Source of the DNA: Actinomadura formosensis NBRC 14204
GTDB taxonomy: Bacteria; Actinomycetota; Actinomycetes; Streptosporangiales; Streptosporangiaceae
Reading direction: 5' to 3'
DNA: 64,000 nucleotides
Assembly (NCBI RefSeq): GCF_001552155.1
Contig: NZ_BCQQ01000012.1
Coordinates: 16,115-80,114, forward strand
The translations under genes were made by a program, and so were the position numbers. The notes under the pieces were generated by a model. That model was not told the origin of the DNA, did no database searches, and worked only from the letters and a program-made list of their open reading frames with translations. Shown here piece after piece: positions 17,035 through 26,760 of the stretch (position 1 is its first letter; each line of letters begins with the position of its first letter).

Positions 17035-17709
17035 ATGCTCAACAGAATCAGGCCCGCGCTGGGGCGCGTCCTCACCCCCGTCGGACAGGCGGTCGCGCGG
17101 ACCGGGATCTCGCCCAACGCCATCACCGTCATCGGCACGGTGGGCGTCGCCGCGGGCGCGCTCGCCCTGTTCCCGCGCGGGGAGTTCTTCTGGGGGACGG
17201 TGGTCATCACCGCGTTCGTGCTGTTCGACATGCTGGACGGCGCGGTCGCCCGGGTCACCGGGAAGATCTCCAAGTTCGGCGCGTTCCTGGACTCCACCAT
17301 GGACCGGGTCGCCGACGCCGCGATCTTCGCCGGGCTGATGATCGGTCTTTACCGGGACGGGCAGGAGCCGCTCGCCGCGGTCGCGCTGTACTGCCTCGTC
17401 TCCGGCGTCGTGGTGTCCTACGCCAAGGCCCGCGCCGAAGGGCTCGGCTATACCTGCAACGTGGGCATCGCCGAGCGCGCGGAGCGCCTCATCGTCGCCC
17501 TGGTCGCCGCCGGGCTCGACGGCCTCGGCGTCCCCTACATCCTGACCGTCGCCCTGTGGGCGCTCGCCGCGCTCAGCACGGTCACCGTCGGGCAGCGGTT
17601 CGCCGCGGTCTACGTCCAGGCCAAGGACGGCGCGGACCCCGCGACCGGGCACGGAACGCGGAGCAACGCCGGGAACGGGGCCCAGAGGACACCGGAGCCG
17701 CGATCGTGA
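17035..17709 (+). CDS. pgsA: Phosphatidylinositol phosphate synthase
   Basis: CDP-alcohol phosphatidyltransferase, 224 aa, making phosphatidylinositol phosphate from CDP-diacylglycerol and inositol phosphate; integral membrane. The signature D-x2-DG-x2-AR-x8-G-x3-D-x3-D is complete: DMLDGAVARVTG, then KFGAFLDSTMDR. About six membrane helices are visible. The assignment as the inositol enzyme (not PG phosphate synthase) comes from operon context with the PIM acyltransferase and pimA. ATG 17035 starts MLNRIRPALGRV. The stop overlaps the next gene by 4 bases. Confidence 0.9.
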   Translation: MLNRIRPALGRVLTPVGQAVARTGISPNAITVIGTVGVAAGALALFPRGEFFWGTVVITAFVLFDMLDGAVARVTGKISKFGAFLDSTMDRVADAAIFAGLMIGLYRDGQEPLAAVALYCLVSGVVVSYAKARAEGLGYTCNVGIAERAERLIVALVAAGLDGLGVPYILTVALWALAALSTVTVGQRFAAVYVQAKDGADPATGHGTRSNAGNGAQRTPEPRS

Positions 17710-18635
17710 CCACGCCGCGCCGCGGAGACGACGGCGCGTCCCTCCGCGATGAGGTGACCGGCGCCGTCTACGCCCTGGGCTGGACGGTCGTCCGCAAGAT
17801 GCCGGAGAGCATGGCGCGGCTGGTCTTCGCCGCGCTCGCCGACCGCACCTGGCACCAGCACGGCCCCGGTGTGCGGCAGCTGGAGAAGAACCTGTGCCGC
17901 GTCCTCGGCAAGGACGCGGTCGACGACGAGGTCCGCATCCTCAGCAAGAAGGTGCTGCGCTCCTACCTGCGCTACTGGCTGGAGGTGTTCCGGCTGCCCG
18001 AGTACGACCGGGCGCGGATCCTCGGCCGGATGCGGATCACCGGCGAGAAGAAGATCTTCACCAACCTCGACTCCGGGCGCGGCGTCATCCTCGCGCTGCC
18101 GCACATGGGCAACTATGAGCACGCCGGCGCATGGCTCGTGCACTGCGGCTACCCGTTCACCACCGTCGCCGAGCGGCTCAAGCCCGAGTCGCTGTTCGAC
18201 CGGTTCGTCGAGTTCCGCGAGAGCCTCGGCATGGAGGTCCTCCCGCACCGCGGCGCCGCCGCGTACGGGCGGCTGGCCCAGCGGCTCCGCGCGGGACGGC
18301 CGGTGTGCCTGGTCGTCGACCGCGACCTGACCGAGAACGGTATCGACGTCGAGTTCTTCGGTTCCACCGCCCGGATGCCCGCGGTGTCCGCCGCGCTCGC
18401 GATCCAGACCGGCGCCGCCCTCATCCCCGTGACACTCTGGTACGAGGGGGAATACTGGGCGGCGCGCGTCCACGAGGAGATCCCGGTCCCGGACGAGGGC
18501 GGCAGACAGGAGAAGATCCAGGCCATGACCCAGGAGCTCGCGCGCGTCTTCGAGGCGGGCATCGCCGCGCACCCGGAGGACTGGCACATGCTGCAGAAGG
18601 TCTGGGTGGACGACCTGGCCGGCGGCCGGGAATGA
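17706..18635 (+). CDS. Phosphatidylinositol mannoside acyltransferase
   Basis: LpxL/HtrB-like acyltransferase, 309 aa, equivalent to mycobacterial PatA (Rv2611c): it transfers a fatty acyl chain to the mannose of PIM1/PIM2 on the inner face of the membrane. The catalytic motif is LALPHMGNYEHAGAW (H-x4-E variant typical of the family). Further blocks are CLVVDRDLTENGIDVEFFGS and IPVTLWYEGEYW. The GTG at 17706 overlaps the pgsA TGA in GTGA, so translation is coupled. It is followed by pimA after 10 bases. Confidence 0.9.
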   Translation: MTTPRRGDDGASLRDEVTGAVYALGWTVVRKMPESMARLVFAALADRTWHQHGPGVRQLEKNLCRVLGKDAVDDEVRILSKKVLRSYLRYWLEVFRLPEYDRARILGRMRITGEKKIFTNLDSGRGVILALPHMGNYEHAGAWLVHCGYPFTTVAERLKPESLFDRFVEFRESLGMEVLPHRGAAAYGRLAQRLRAGRPVCLVVDRDLTENGIDVEFFGSTARMPAVSAALAIQTGAALIPVTLWYEGEYWAARVHEEIPVPDEGGRQEKIQAMTQELARVFEAGIAAHPEDWHMLQKVWVDDLAGGRE

Positions 18636-18645
18636 GAGCCGGCCG

Positions 18646-19803
18646 ATGCGGATAGGAATCGTCTGCCCGTACACCTGGAACGTCCCAGGGGGCGTCCAGC
18701 AGCACATCGGCGACCTCGCCGAGGCGCTGATCGGGCTCGGCCACGACGTGTCGGTGATCACCCCCGCGGACGACGACGCCGAGCTGCCGCCCTACGTGGT
18801 GTCGGCCGGCCGCGCCGTCCCCGTCCCCTACAACGGCTCGGTGGCCCGGCTGGCGTTCGGGTTCCTGTCGGCCGGGCGGGTGCGCCGCTGGATCCGCGAG
18901 GGCGGGTTCGACGTCCTGCACGTCCACGAGCCCGCCGCGCCCTCGCTCGGCCTGCTCGCGTGCTGGGCGGCGGACGGGCCCATCGTCGGCACCTTCCACG
19001 CGTCCTATGAGAAGTCGCGGGCGCTGTCGGTGACCGCGCCGATCCTGCAGAGCGCGCTGGAGAAGATCACCGGCCGGATCGCGGTGTCGGAGGCCGCCCG
19101 CACCACGCTCGTCGAGCACCTCGGCGGCGATGCCGTGCTGATCCCCAACGGCGTCGCGACCGAGCGGTACGCGATGGCCGAGCCGCTGCCCGGCTGGCGC
19201 GGGCGCGGCGAGTCGGCGTGCGGCGACGGGGGAACGCTCGGCTTCCTCGGCCGGATGGACGAGCCCCGCAAGGGCCTGCAGGTGCTGCTGCGCGCGTTCG
19301 AGATCCTCGGCCGCGGCCGGCCCGCGCTGCGGCTGCTGATCGCCGGGCCCGGCGACGCCGACGACGTACTCGCCCGGGTCCCGCCGGAGCTGCGCGACCG
19401 CGTCGTCGTCCTCGGCCTGGTCAGCGAGGAGGACAAGATCCGCGCCTACCACTCGGTGGACGTGTTCGTCGCGCCCAACCTCGGCGGCGAGAGCTTCGGC
19501 ATCGTTCTCGCCGAGGCGATGTCGGCGGGCGCACCCATTCTGGCCAGCGACATCGAGGCGTTCGACCGGGTCCTGTTCGGCGGTCGGGCCGGGGCGCTGT
19601 TCCCCACCGGCGACCATGAGGCGCTCGCGAGGGCGGCCGGCGAACTGCTGGACGACCCGGCGCGGCGCAAGCAGCTGTCGGTGGAGGCCCGCGCCGCGGT
19701 CCGCGCCTACGACTGGGCGTCGGTGGCCCGCGACGTGCTGCGGGTCTACGAGACCGTCACGGGCGGCGGCGCCGGCGTCGTCGAGTCCGGCGCCGGGGTC
19801 TAG
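18646..19803 (+). CDS. pimA: Phosphatidylinositol mannosyltransferase PimA
   Basis: GT4 glycosyltransferase, GT-B fold, 385 aa, adding the first mannose from GDP-mannose to phosphatidylinositol. Typical elements: MRIGIVCPYTWNVPGGVQQHI (donor/acceptor loop GGVQ), VLHVHEPAAPSLG, GRMDEPRKGLQVLLRAF and the donor-site ESFGIVLAEAMSAGAPI with the EX7E motif. It is the third gene of the pgsA operon, as in mycobacteria, which supports the substrate assignment. It is a peripheral membrane enzyme on the cytoplasmic face. Confidence 0.93.
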   Translation: MRIGIVCPYTWNVPGGVQQHIGDLAEALIGLGHDVSVITPADDDAELPPYVVSAGRAVPVPYNGSVARLAFGFLSAGRVRRWIREGGFDVLHVHEPAAPSLGLLACWAADGPIVGTFHASYEKSRALSVTAPILQSALEKITGRIAVSEAARTTLVEHLGGDAVLIPNGVATERYAMAEPLPGWRGRGESACGDGGTLGFLGRMDEPRKGLQVLLRAFEILGRGRPALRLLIAGPGDADDVLARVPPELRDRVVVLGLVSEEDKIRAYHSVDVFVAPNLGGESFGIVLAEAMSAGAPILASDIEAFDRVLFGGRAGALFPTGDHEALARAAGELLDDPARRKQLSVEARAAVRAYDWASVARDVLRVYETVTGGGAGVVESGAGV

Positions 19804-19814
19804 GAGCGCACCGG

Positions 19815-20375
19815 ATGTCCTACGACTGGATCATCGACGTCCTGTTCTGGATCGCCGTCGTCTTCCTGATCGGCGTGTACGTGTCGTGGCGCGCGACCCG
19901 GCTGGACCGGCTGCACGTCCGCGTCGAGACGGCCCGCGCGGCGCTGGACGCCGCGCTCGTCCGGCGGGCCGCCGCCGCGCTGGAGCTGGCCGCGTCCCGG
20001 CTGCTGGACCCGGCGGCCAGCCTGGTGCTGGCGACCGCCGCGCACGAGGCGCGCACCGCCGACGCCGAGCGCCGCGAGTTCGCCGAGAGCGACCTGTCCC
20101 GGGCGCTGCGCGCCGTCGTCGACCAGCCCGGGTTCGTCGGCACCCTCGCCGCCAAGGGCGCGGGCGACGGCTCCGAGGTGCTGGACGAGATGGCCTCCGC
20201 CGCCGCGAAGGTCGCCTACGCCCGCCGCTTCTACAACGACGCCGTCTCCCAGGCCCGGATCGCGCGCCGCAAGCTGCTCATCCGTGTCCTGCCGCTCGCC
20301 GGGCGCGCCCCGCTGCCGGACTTCTTCGAGATCGACGACGACCCGCCCGCCCGCCGCGAGATTGATCACATTTAG
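19815..20375 (+). CDS. Membrane protein, LemA-like
   Basis: 186 aa with one N-terminal membrane helix (about 6-24, IIDVLFWIAVVFLIGVYV) followed by a long helical, Ala/Arg-rich cytoplasmic part. Near the C terminus, YARRFYNDAVSQARIARRK and LPDFFEIDD resemble the ARRxYN and PxxFE signatures of LemA proteins; the match is weak and by eye. It lies 11 bases after pimA and is probably in the same operon, but a link to PIM synthesis is only positional. Function unknown. Confidence 0.7.
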   Translation: MSYDWIIDVLFWIAVVFLIGVYVSWRATRLDRLHVRVETARAALDAALVRRAAAALELAASRLLDPAASLVLATAAHEARTADAERREFAESDLSRALRAVVDQPGFVGTLAAKGAGDGSEVLDEMASAAAKVAYARRFYNDAVSQARIARRKLLIRVLPLAGRAPLPDFFEIDDDPPARREIDHI

Positions 20376-20458
20376 GACGCGGCTCTGTATCGCCGGACCG
20401 GCGGGCACGTCCGATCACGTTCGCTACCCTCTGGCAGACCGTCCAAGGGAGGTACATC

Positions 20459-21493
20459 GTGCGGTCCGCATGGGACACCACCGTCCGGGGCCGGGCGGCC
20501 GCGTGGCTCGGCGTCCTCGTCGTCGGGTCCGCCGTCCTGCCCGCCTGCTCGGACTCCGGCGCGAAGAGCGCGCCGCCGCCGAGCGGCACGGGGACGCCGC
20601 AGCCCAGTGAGACCCCCGGGCCGGCGACGCACCCGTTCAACGGCGGGACGAAGGGGCTGGACAATCCCGTCCTCGCGGTCAAGATCGAGAACACCCGGCC
20701 GGCGCTGCCGCAGAGCGGGGTGAAGTCCGCCGACATCGTCTATGTCGAGCAGGTCGAGGGCGGCGAGACCCGGCTGATGGCGATCTACTCGTCCCGGCTG
20801 CCGAAGCGGGTCGGGCCGGTCCGCAGCGCCCGCATCTCCGACCTGCACATCCTGCCGCAGTTCGGCCGCCCCGCCTTCGCGTTCTCCGGCGTCCAGAGCA
20901 AGATGAAGAAGTACATCCGCAAGGCGCCGCTGTACGACATCTCCCAGGAGAACGCGGGCGGTGCCTACGTCAGGTCCGGCGCCAGGCACATTCCCTACAA
21001 CCTGTACGCCGACCCGAAGAACCTGCTCAAGCGGGCGCCGAAGGCCGCGAAGCCGCGCGACATCGGCTTCCGCTTCGGGGACGCCCCGGACGGCGGCACG
21101 CCCACCAGGTCCTTCACCGCCCGATGGCCGGCCGCGACCATGGGCTTTACCTGGTCGGCGAAGGAGAAGCGGTGGCTCGCCAGCTGGGGCGGGCGTCCCG
21201 ACCTCGCCGCCGAGGGCGGGCGGCTCGGCGGGCGGACGGTCGTCGTCCAGTACGCCAAGACCACCCGCTCGAAGTTCCACGACTTCCTCGGCAGTTACAC
21301 GCCGCTGATCCACACCACCGGAACCGGGCGGGCGCTCGTCCTGCGCGACGGGAAGTCCTACAAGGCCAGGTGGTCGCGGCCGTCCGAGGACAAGGGGACC
21401 GCCTTCACCACCGCCGACGGCAAGCCGATGACCTTCGCGCCGGGGCAGGTCTGGGTCCTGCTCGTCAACGACGGCAAGCCCTACACGCCCTGA
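20459..21493 (+). CDS. DUF3048 lipoprotein, YerB-like
   Basis: 344 aa. The lipobox LPAC with Cys30 follows a Tat/Sec-like hydrophobic stretch, so it is an exported lipoprotein. A Ser/Pro/Gly linker leads to the DUF3048 domain: LAVKIENTRPALPQSG, ADIVYVEQVEGGETRLMAIY and the conserved VGPVRSARISDLHIL, followed by the second conserved half with AFSGVQSKMKKYI. The family has no defined activity. The GTG at 20459 follows AAGGGAGG at 6 bases. Its gene appears monocistronic between the pim operon and pdxS. Confidence 0.88.
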   Translation: MRSAWDTTVRGRAAAWLGVLVVGSAVLPACSDSGAKSAPPPSGTGTPQPSETPGPATHPFNGGTKGLDNPVLAVKIENTRPALPQSGVKSADIVYVEQVEGGETRLMAIYSSRLPKRVGPVRSARISDLHILPQFGRPAFAFSGVQSKMKKYIRKAPLYDISQENAGGAYVRSGARHIPYNLYADPKNLLKRAPKAAKPRDIGFRFGDAPDGGTPTRSFTARWPAATMGFTWSAKEKRWLASWGGRPDLAAEGGRLGGRTVVVQYAKTTRSKFHDFLGSYTPLIHTTGTGRALVLRDGKSYKARWSRPSEDKGTAFTTADGKPMTFAPGQVWVLLVNDGKPYTP

Positions 21494-21654
21494 GCGGCGC
21501 GTGCCGGACGAGCCGCAGGCGGCCACTTCGGCGGACCGGCGGTCACTCCGTAAGCGGCGGAGGCCGCGCGTTGACACTCTGCCGGGTCCAGAGGGCGCCC
21601 GAACAGGCAATATCATGGAAACGACTCTGTCGTCCGTCCACGTGAGGAATGCCC

Positions 21655-22572
21655 GTGTCCACTTCCACTCCCGCCACCGACAACCCTGCGCCGGAGACCG
21701 GGACCGCCCGTGTCAAGCGCGGCATGGCGGAGATGCTCAAGGGCGGCGTGATCATGGACGTCGTCACGCCCGAGCAGGCGAAGATCGCCGAAGACGCGGG
21801 CGCGGTCGCCGTCATGGCACTGGAGCGGGTGCCCGCCGACATCCGCGTCGAGGGCGGCATCTCCCGGATGAGCGACCCCGACATGATCGACGGGATCATC
21901 AACGCGGTCTCCATCCCGGTCATGGCCAAGGCCCGCATCGGCCACTTCGTCGAGGCGCAGGTGCTGCAGGCCCTCGGCGTCGACTACATCGACGAGTCCG
22001 AGGTGCTCACCCCGGCCGACTACGAGAACCACATCGACAAGTGGGCGTTCACCGTCCCGTTCGTGTGCGGCGCCACCAGCCTCGGCGAGGCGCTGCGCCG
22101 CATCACCGAGGGCGCGGCGATGATCCGCTCCAAGGGCGAGGCCGGCACCGGGGACGTGTCCAACGCCACCACCCACATGCGCAAGATCCGGCAGGAGATC
22201 CGCCGGCTCCAGTCGCTGCCCGAGGACGAGCTGTACGTCGCGGCCAAGGACCTGCAGGCCCCCTACGAGCTGGTCAAGGAGGTCGCGCAGGCCGGCAGGC
22301 TGCCCGTCGTGCTGTTCACCGCCGGCGGCATCGCCACCCCCGCCGACGCCGCCATGATGATGCAGCTCGGCGCCGAGGGCGTCTTCGTCGGCTCCGGCAT
22401 CTTCAAGTCCGGCAACCCGGCCCAGCGCGCCGAGGCCATCGTGAAGGCCACCACCTTCCACGACGACCCCGACGTGATCGCCAAGGTGTCCCGCGGGCTC
22501 GGCGAGGCCATGGTCGGCATCAACGCCGCCTCCCTCGGCGAGGACCAGAAGTTCGCGGGCCGCGGCTGGTGA
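21655..22572 (+). CDS. pdxS: Pyridoxal 5'-phosphate synthase lyase subunit
   Basis: PdxS makes PLP from ribose 5-phosphate, glyceraldehyde 3-phosphate and ammonia supplied by PdxT; (beta/alpha)8 barrel, 305 aa. Highly conserved blocks are [46 protein letters not shown] and [14 protein letters not shown] 21655 is preferred because GAGGA (21644-21648) is 6 bases upstream; ATG 21649 directly abuts the SD. pdxT follows after one intervening gene, an arrangement also seen in related genomes. Confidence 0.95.
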   Translation: MSTSTPATDNPAPETGTARVKRGMAEMLKGGVIMDVVTPEQAKIAEDAGAVAVMALERVPADIRVEGGISRMSDPDMIDGIINAVSIPVMAKARIGHFVEAQVLQALGVDYIDESEVLTPADYENHIDKWAFTVPFVCGATSLGEALRRITEGAAMIRSKGEAGTGDVSNATTHMRKIRQEIRRLQSLPEDELYVAAKDLQAPYELVKEVAQAGRLPVVLFTAGGIATPADAAMMMQLGAEGVFVGSGIFKSGNPAQRAEAIVKATTFHDDPDVIAKVSRGLGEAMVGINAASLGEDQKFAGRGW

Positions 22573-22657
22573 GCCGATCCGGGCCCCGGGCTCCACATGG
22601 CGCCCTGGCAGGGTTAACCTGGCGGCGCGGCCGGTGAACAAGGCGGTTCCCGAGGGG

Positions 22658-22675
22658 CTGGGGGCATCCCCCCAG
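22658..22675 (+). repeat. Short G/C palindrome, CTGGGGG-4-CCCCCAG
   Basis: A 7-bp perfect hairpin, CTGGGGG CATC CCCCCAG, in the pdxS-downstream intergenic region. This short palindrome type is common between genes of streptomycetes and relatives. It could also act as a weak terminator for pdxS, but there is no T tract. Confidence 0.6.
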
Positions 22676-22735
22676 AATGAGGCGATACCCGTGGGCGGTC
22701 CCCTTGGGCTGTGCCCGGCCGCGGGAGGGGAGAGC

Positions 22736-23350
22736 ATGGCTTGGTCGGTCGCGCTGGCGTGCGCGAGCGCGGGTGAACCCACCGAGGTGTTCCGGCCGGG
22801 CCTGGTGCCCGATCCGGACGCCGCCGCGGCGATCGCGCGCGGCCTCTACCCCGCCGACACCCTGACCGAGACCGGGGACACGGTCCTGGACTTCGCGCTC
22901 TGGCCGTACGAGGACGAGTTGTTCGTCGGGGCGTTCGAGCGGGCGCTGCTGCTGTGCGACCGGCGGCTGTTCTGCCTGGACGACGACGCGCGCCGGATCG
23001 CCGACACCGCCGCGGCCGCGCTGCCGGACTCGCACTGCGGCGTGCTCGTCCTGCACACCGTGATCCGCGGCTGCTGGTTCCGCTGGTACGAGTCGGGCAG
23101 GCTGCTCCGCGACGTGTTCGTCACGGCCGAGGACGGCGTCGTCGTCGACCAGGGCGAGCGGCTGCCCGCCGAGCGGCCGTTCTGGCGCGCCATCGACGCG
23201 GGCGCGCCGGACGTCCCGCTGCCGTTCGACCCGGAGGAGTTCGGGCTCGCGCTCGCCGAGGCGCACATGTTCGGCCGCGGTATCGCCGACCGCGGCGAGG
23301 ACGGCTTCCTGCCGCTGGAGCTTCCCCTCCGCCGCTTCAAACACGCCTGA
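22736..23350 (+). CDS. Conserved actinobacterial protein, DUF6928-like
   Basis: 204 aa, no membrane segment or signal peptide. It reads [19 protein letters not shown] at the start, then [20 protein letters not shown] and [17 protein letters not shown] associate this pattern with the actinobacterial DUF6928 family, with low certainty and from memory only. ATG 22736 follows GGGAGGGGAG; longer frames would run through the palindrome at 22658. It sits between pdxS and pdxT in the same direction, but no vitamin B6 role can be read from the sequence. Confidence 0.7.
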   Translation: MAWSVALACASAGEPTEVFRPGLVPDPDAAAAIARGLYPADTLTETGDTVLDFALWPYEDELFVGAFERALLLCDRRLFCLDDDARRIADTAAAALPDSHCGVLVLHTVIRGCWFRWYESGRLLRDVFVTAEDGVVVDQGERLPAERPFWRAIDAGAPDVPLPFDPEEFGLALAEAHMFGRGIADRGEDGFLPLELPLRRFKHA

Positions 23351-23474
23351 CCCGCCCGGGGACGGCACGGGGCGGCCCGGGAAGGTCGGCCACGTCGTGC
23401 GGCGTTGTAAGGACCGTCTAGGGTGGAGACGGCTCCCCGGATCCCCGGAAGGCGCATCCCTGGAAGGTTCCCAC

Positions 23475-24092
23475 GTGACCACTGTGCCGACGATCGGTGT
23501 CCTTGCTCTGCAGGGCGACGTGCGTGAGCACGTCCGCGCCTTGGAGGCCGCGGGCGCGCGCACCCTGGCCGTGCGCCGTCCCGACGAGCTGGAACGCGTC
23601 GACGGGCTCGTCCTGCCCGGCGGGGAGTCCACCACGATGTGGCGGCTGGCGCGCTCCTTCGAGCTTCTCGATCCGCTGCGCAAGCGGATCGAGGCCGGCC
23701 TGCCCGCCTACGGCTCCTGCGCGGGCATGATCATGCTGGCGGACCGGATCCGGGGCGGCGTCGCGGGCCAGGAGACCGTCGGCGGGATCGACATGACCGT
23801 GCGGCGCAACGCGTTCGGCCGGCAGGTCGACTCCTTCGAGGCCGCGATCTCGCTGACCGATATGGGCGACACCCCGTATCACGCCGTTTTCATCCGCGCC
23901 CCCTGGGTGGAGTCCGTCGGCGACGCCGTCGAGATCCTCGGGCGCGCCGAGAGCGGCCCGAACGCCGGTAGGATCGTCGCCGTTCGTCAGGGACGTCTCA
24001 TGGCGACCTCGTTCCATCCGGAGTTGACAGGCGATTTCCGCGTGCACCACTACTTCGCCGATCTGGTGCGCCGGACGACAGAGGAGGAGTGA
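23475..24092 (+). CDS. pdxT: PLP synthase glutaminase subunit
   Basis: Class I glutamine amidotransferase feeding ammonia to PdxS, 205 aa. It has [19 protein letters not shown] at the start, [12 protein letters not shown], nucleophile Cys82 in [10 protein letters not shown], and the His181-x-Glu183 pair in [11 protein letters not shown]. The GTG at 23475 follows GGAAGG by 7 bases. Three bases separate its stop from yebC, so those two are co-transcribed. Confidence 0.95.
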   Translation: MTTVPTIGVLALQGDVREHVRALEAAGARTLAVRRPDELERVDGLVLPGGESTTMWRLARSFELLDPLRKRIEAGLPAYGSCAGMIMLADRIRGGVAGQETVGGIDMTVRRNAFGRQVDSFEAAISLTDMGDTPYHAVFIRAPWVESVGDAVEILGRAESGPNAGRIVAVRQGRLMATSFHPELTGDFRVHHYFADLVRRTTEEE

Positions 24093-24095
24093 CAG

Positions 24096-24851
24096 ATGTC
24101 CGGCCATTCCAAGTGGGCGACGACCAAGCACAAGAAGGCGGCCCTCGACGCCAAGCGGGGCAAGCTCTTCGCGAAGCTGATCAAGAACATCGAGGTGGCG
24201 GCCCGCACCGGCGGCGGCGACCCCGAAGCCAACCCCACCCTCTACGACGCCATCTACAAGGCGAAGAAGAACTCCGTCCCCAACGACAACATCGAGCGCG
24301 CCCGCAAGCGCGGCGCCGGTGAGGAGGCCGGGGGCGCCGACTGGCAGACCATCACCTACGAGGGCTACGCCCCCGGTGGTGTCGCCGTCCTCATCGAGTG
24401 CCTCACCGACAACCGCAACCGGGCCGCCTCGGAGGTCCGTGTCGCCCTCACCCGCAACGGCGGCTCTCTCGCCGACCCGGGCTCGGTCTCCTACATGTTC
24501 AACCGCAAGGGCGTCGTGATCGTCCCCAAGGCGGGCACCAGCGAGGACGACCTGATGATGGCCGTCCTGGACGCCGGCGCCGAGGAGGTCAACGACCTCG
24601 ACGGCGACAACTTCGAGGTCGTCAGTGAGGCTGGCGACCTGGTCGCGGTCCGCACCGCCCTGGTGGACGCCGGAATCGACTACGAGTCGGCCGAGAGCAA
24701 GTTCCTGCCGAGCGTCACCGTCCCCCTGGACGAGGAGAACGCCAAAAAGGTCTTCCGCCTCCTGGACGCCCTGGAGGACTCCGACGACGTCCAGGAGGTC
24801 TACGCGAACTTCGATGTGCCTGACGAGGTCATGGCCGCCATCGACGCCTGA
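24096..24851 (+). CDS. yebC: YebC/PmpR-family regulatory or translation factor
   Basis: 251 aa, the standard length. It starts [30 protein letters not shown], with the family's conserved block ending in [16 protein letters not shown] and [13 protein letters not shown]. YebC proteins have been described as DNA-binding regulators and, for some members, as factors relieving ribosome stalling; which applies here is unknown. It sits between pdxT and ruvC as in mycobacteria and streptomycetes. SD GAGGAGG is at good spacing. Confidence 0.95.
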   Translation: MSGHSKWATTKHKKAALDAKRGKLFAKLIKNIEVAARTGGGDPEANPTLYDAIYKAKKNSVPNDNIERARKRGAGEEAGGADWQTITYEGYAPGGVAVLIECLTDNRNRAASEVRVALTRNGGSLADPGSVSYMFNRKGVVIVPKAGTSEDDLMMAVLDAGAEEVNDLDGDNFEVVSEAGDLVAVRTALVDAGIDYESAESKFLPSVTVPLDEENAKKVFRLLDALEDSDDVQEVYANFDVPDEVMAAIDA

Positions 24852-24921
24852 GCCGCCGCCGTCGCGTTGTCACCGCCGTGTCCCTCCGGGGCGCGGCGGT
24901 GTTCGTGTCACCGGCATGGAA

Positions 24922-24927
24922 TACGGT
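24922..24927 (+). promoter_or_regulatory. -10 of a probably leaderless GNAT mRNA
   Basis: TACGGT ends 7 bases before the ATG at 24935, which has no SD. Transcription would start at or beside the ATG, as in leaderless actinobacterial genes. Confidence 0.45.
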
Positions 24928-24934
24928 CCTGACC

Positions 24935-26086
24935 ATGGAGATCCGCGCGCTGGCACCCGAAGAGGCCGACACCGTCCGCGACATCCGGAGCCGTGCGTTC
25001 GGCCCGCTGCCGGACGAGCAGTGGCGGCGGCGCATCCAGATCGCCGGGTCGTCGTTCGACGCCGGGCGGCAGTTCGCCGGATTCGAGGACGGGGAGATCG
25101 TCGCCACGGGGGCGCTGCACGAGATGACGCAGTGGTGGCACGGGCGGGCCGTGTCCCTCGCGGGCGTCAGCGCGATCACGGTAGCGCCGGAGGAGCGCGG
25201 CCGGGGGCTCGGCCGCCGGCTGATGACCGACCTGCTGGAGCGGTGCGCCGCGTTCGGGCACCCGCTCGCCATGCTCTATCCCGCCACGACGCGGCTCTAC
25301 CGTTCGCTCGGCTGGGAGCACGCGGGCGCACAGCACCACGTCGAGATCTCCGCCGAGGCGCTGCGCACCGTCGCGGCCGAGCGGGTCCCCGTCCGCAGGG
25401 CCGGGCCGCAGGACGCCGCCGAGGTCGCCGCCGTCATCGGCCGCGCGCACGCCTCCGGCCTCGACTGCGGGCCGGTCGGCTGGACGGAGCCGAGGTGGCG
25501 CGCGGTCCTCGCCGACCGCGACTACTACGTTCACCTGGCGGAGGACGGATTCCTCTCCTACCGGTGGGCGGACGGCAACAACGCCCTGGAGGTCACCCGG
25601 CTCGTCGCGTCCTCGGAGGCCACGCTGAGGGCGCTGTGGGCCATCGTCGGGTCCGGGTCCTCGGTCGCCGAGACCGTCCGGGCGTGCGTGTCGCCCATGG
25701 ACCCGGTGCTGTGGATGCTCCGCGAGCGCGAACACGAGAATGTCGAGCGGCGCCAGTGGATGCTGCGGGTGGTGGACGCGCCCGCGGCGATCGCGGCGCG
25801 CGGCTACCCCGAGGGCGTGTCCGCCGGGGTGACGCTGACGATCGACGATCCGCAGCGTCCCTCGAACTCGGGCCACTGGCGGCTGGAGATCGAGAACGGC
25901 GAGGGGCGGCTGGAGCCGTCCGCCGGGACCCCGGACGCCGTCCGCCTCGGGCCGCACGGCCTGGCCGCCCTCTACGCGGGCGTCCCCGTGCCCACGCTGC
26001 GCCGCTCCGGCCTCCTCCAGGGCGGGGACGCCGGCGCCCTGCCGGCCGCCTTCGCGGCGACACCGTTTTCGCTGGATTACTTCTAG
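24935..26086 (+). CDS. Eis-like GNAT N-acetyltransferase
   Basis: 383 aa, matching the three-domain Eis type: N-terminal GNAT with the acetyl-CoA loop [15 protein letters not shown] (motif A), a second degenerate GNAT, and a C-terminal sterol-carrier-like domain (GVTLTIDD to GLAALYAGV). The chain ends in SLDYF; in Eis proteins the C-terminal Phe carboxylate acts as general base, so the exact end is functionally important. Substrates of the family include lysine and aminoglycoside amines; the one here is unknown. A 19-bp-period duplication starts at this very C terminus. Confidence 0.88.
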   Translation: MEIRALAPEEADTVRDIRSRAFGPLPDEQWRRRIQIAGSSFDAGRQFAGFEDGEIVATGALHEMTQWWHGRAVSLAGVSAITVAPEERGRGLGRRLMTDLLERCAAFGHPLAMLYPATTRLYRSLGWEHAGAQHHVEISAEALRTVAAERVPVRRAGPQDAAEVAAVIGRAHASGLDCGPVGWTEPRWRAVLADRDYYVHLAEDGFLSYRWADGNNALEVTRLVASSEATLRALWAIVGSGSSVAETVRACVSPMDPVLWMLREREHENVERRQWMLRVVDAPAAIAARGYPEGVSAGVTLTIDDPQRPSNSGHWRLEIENGEGRLEPSAGTPDAVRLGPHGLAALYAGVPVPTLRRSGLLQGGDAGALPAAFAATPFSLDYF

Positions 26087-26107
26087 AGGCCCCGATTACT
26101 TCCAGAG
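26075..26107 (+). repeat. Imperfect tandem duplication across GNAT stop, period 19
   Basis: GATTACTTCTAGAG (26075-26088) recurs as GATTACTTCCAGAG (26094-26107) with one mismatch. The first copy holds the last codons and the TAG stop; in the second the stop is changed to CAG. Compare the csp and pheT ends. Confidence 0.85.
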
Positions 26108-26110
26108 ACA

Positions 26111-26140
26111 CGGGGCCGCGCCCTCCACGCGGCGGCCCCG
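26111..26140 (+). terminator. Possible hairpin terminator before ruvC
   Basis: 9-bp stem CGGGGCCGC with GCGGCCCCG, 12-base loop, no T tract. A competing 7-bp pairing with GGCCCCG at 26088-26094 also exists. Confidence 0.4.
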
Positions 26141-26184
26141 GATTGGTAGCGTTGACGGCCGAACAGATGATCGAAGGAGTGGCC

Positions 26185-26760
26185 GTGCGGGTGATGGGGG
26201 TGGACCCCGGGCTCACCCGGTGCGGGGTGGGAGTCGTCGAGGGCGCCCCCGGCAAGCGGCTCCACCTGGTGCACGTGTCGGTCGTGCGGACCGGCGCCGA
26301 CGAGGACCACGCCCTGCGCCTGATGGGCATCGAGGCGGGCGTCGAGGCGCTGATGGACGAGTTCCGCCCGGACGCCGTCGCCGTCGAGCGCGTGTTCTCC
26401 CAGCACAACGTCCGCACCGTGATGGGGACCGCGCAGGCCGCCGGCATCGCGATGCTGGCGGCGGCCCGCCGCGGGTTGCCCGTTGCGCTGCACACCCCGA
26501 GCGAGGCCAAGGCGGCCGTCACCGGGAACGGACGCGCCGACAAGGCGCAGGTGACCCGGATGGTGACCCGGCTGCTGTCCCTGGAGACGGCCCCCAGCCC
26601 GGCGGACGCGGCCGACGCGCTCGCGCTGGCCATCTGCCACGTGTGGCGCGGGGGAGCGCAGCAGCGGCTCGCACAGGCGCAGCGGTCGCGCATCGAGGAG
26701 GCGGCCCGCGCCGAACGCGCGCGGCTCGCCGCCCGCAACAGAGGAGGAAGCAGCCAATGA
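26185..26760 (+). CDS. ruvC: Crossover junction endonuclease RuvC
   Basis: Holliday-junction resolvase, 191 aa. The catalytic acids are in [14 protein letters not shown] (Asp7), [13 protein letters not shown] (Glu) and [15 protein letters not shown] (paired Asp). GTG 26185 has GAAGGAG 5 bases upstream and gives the family N terminus. First gene of the ruvCAB operon; its stop overlaps ruvA in ATGA. Confidence 0.95.
   Translation: MRVMGVDPGLTRCGVGVVEGAPGKRLHLVHVSVVRTGADEDHALRLMGIEAGVEALMDEFRPDAVAVERVFSQHNVRTVMGTAQAAGIAMLAAARRGLPVALHTPSEAKAAVTGNGRADKAQVTRMVTRLLSLETAPSPADAADALALAICHVWRGGAQQRLAQAQRSRIEEAARAERARLAARNRGGSSQ

Noticed and set aside
21571..21616. TTGACA at 21571 with TATCAT at 21611 as a pdxS promoter
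   Set aside because: Spacing of 34 bases is far too long for one promoter; TATCAT alone could be a -10, but there is too little support to list it.
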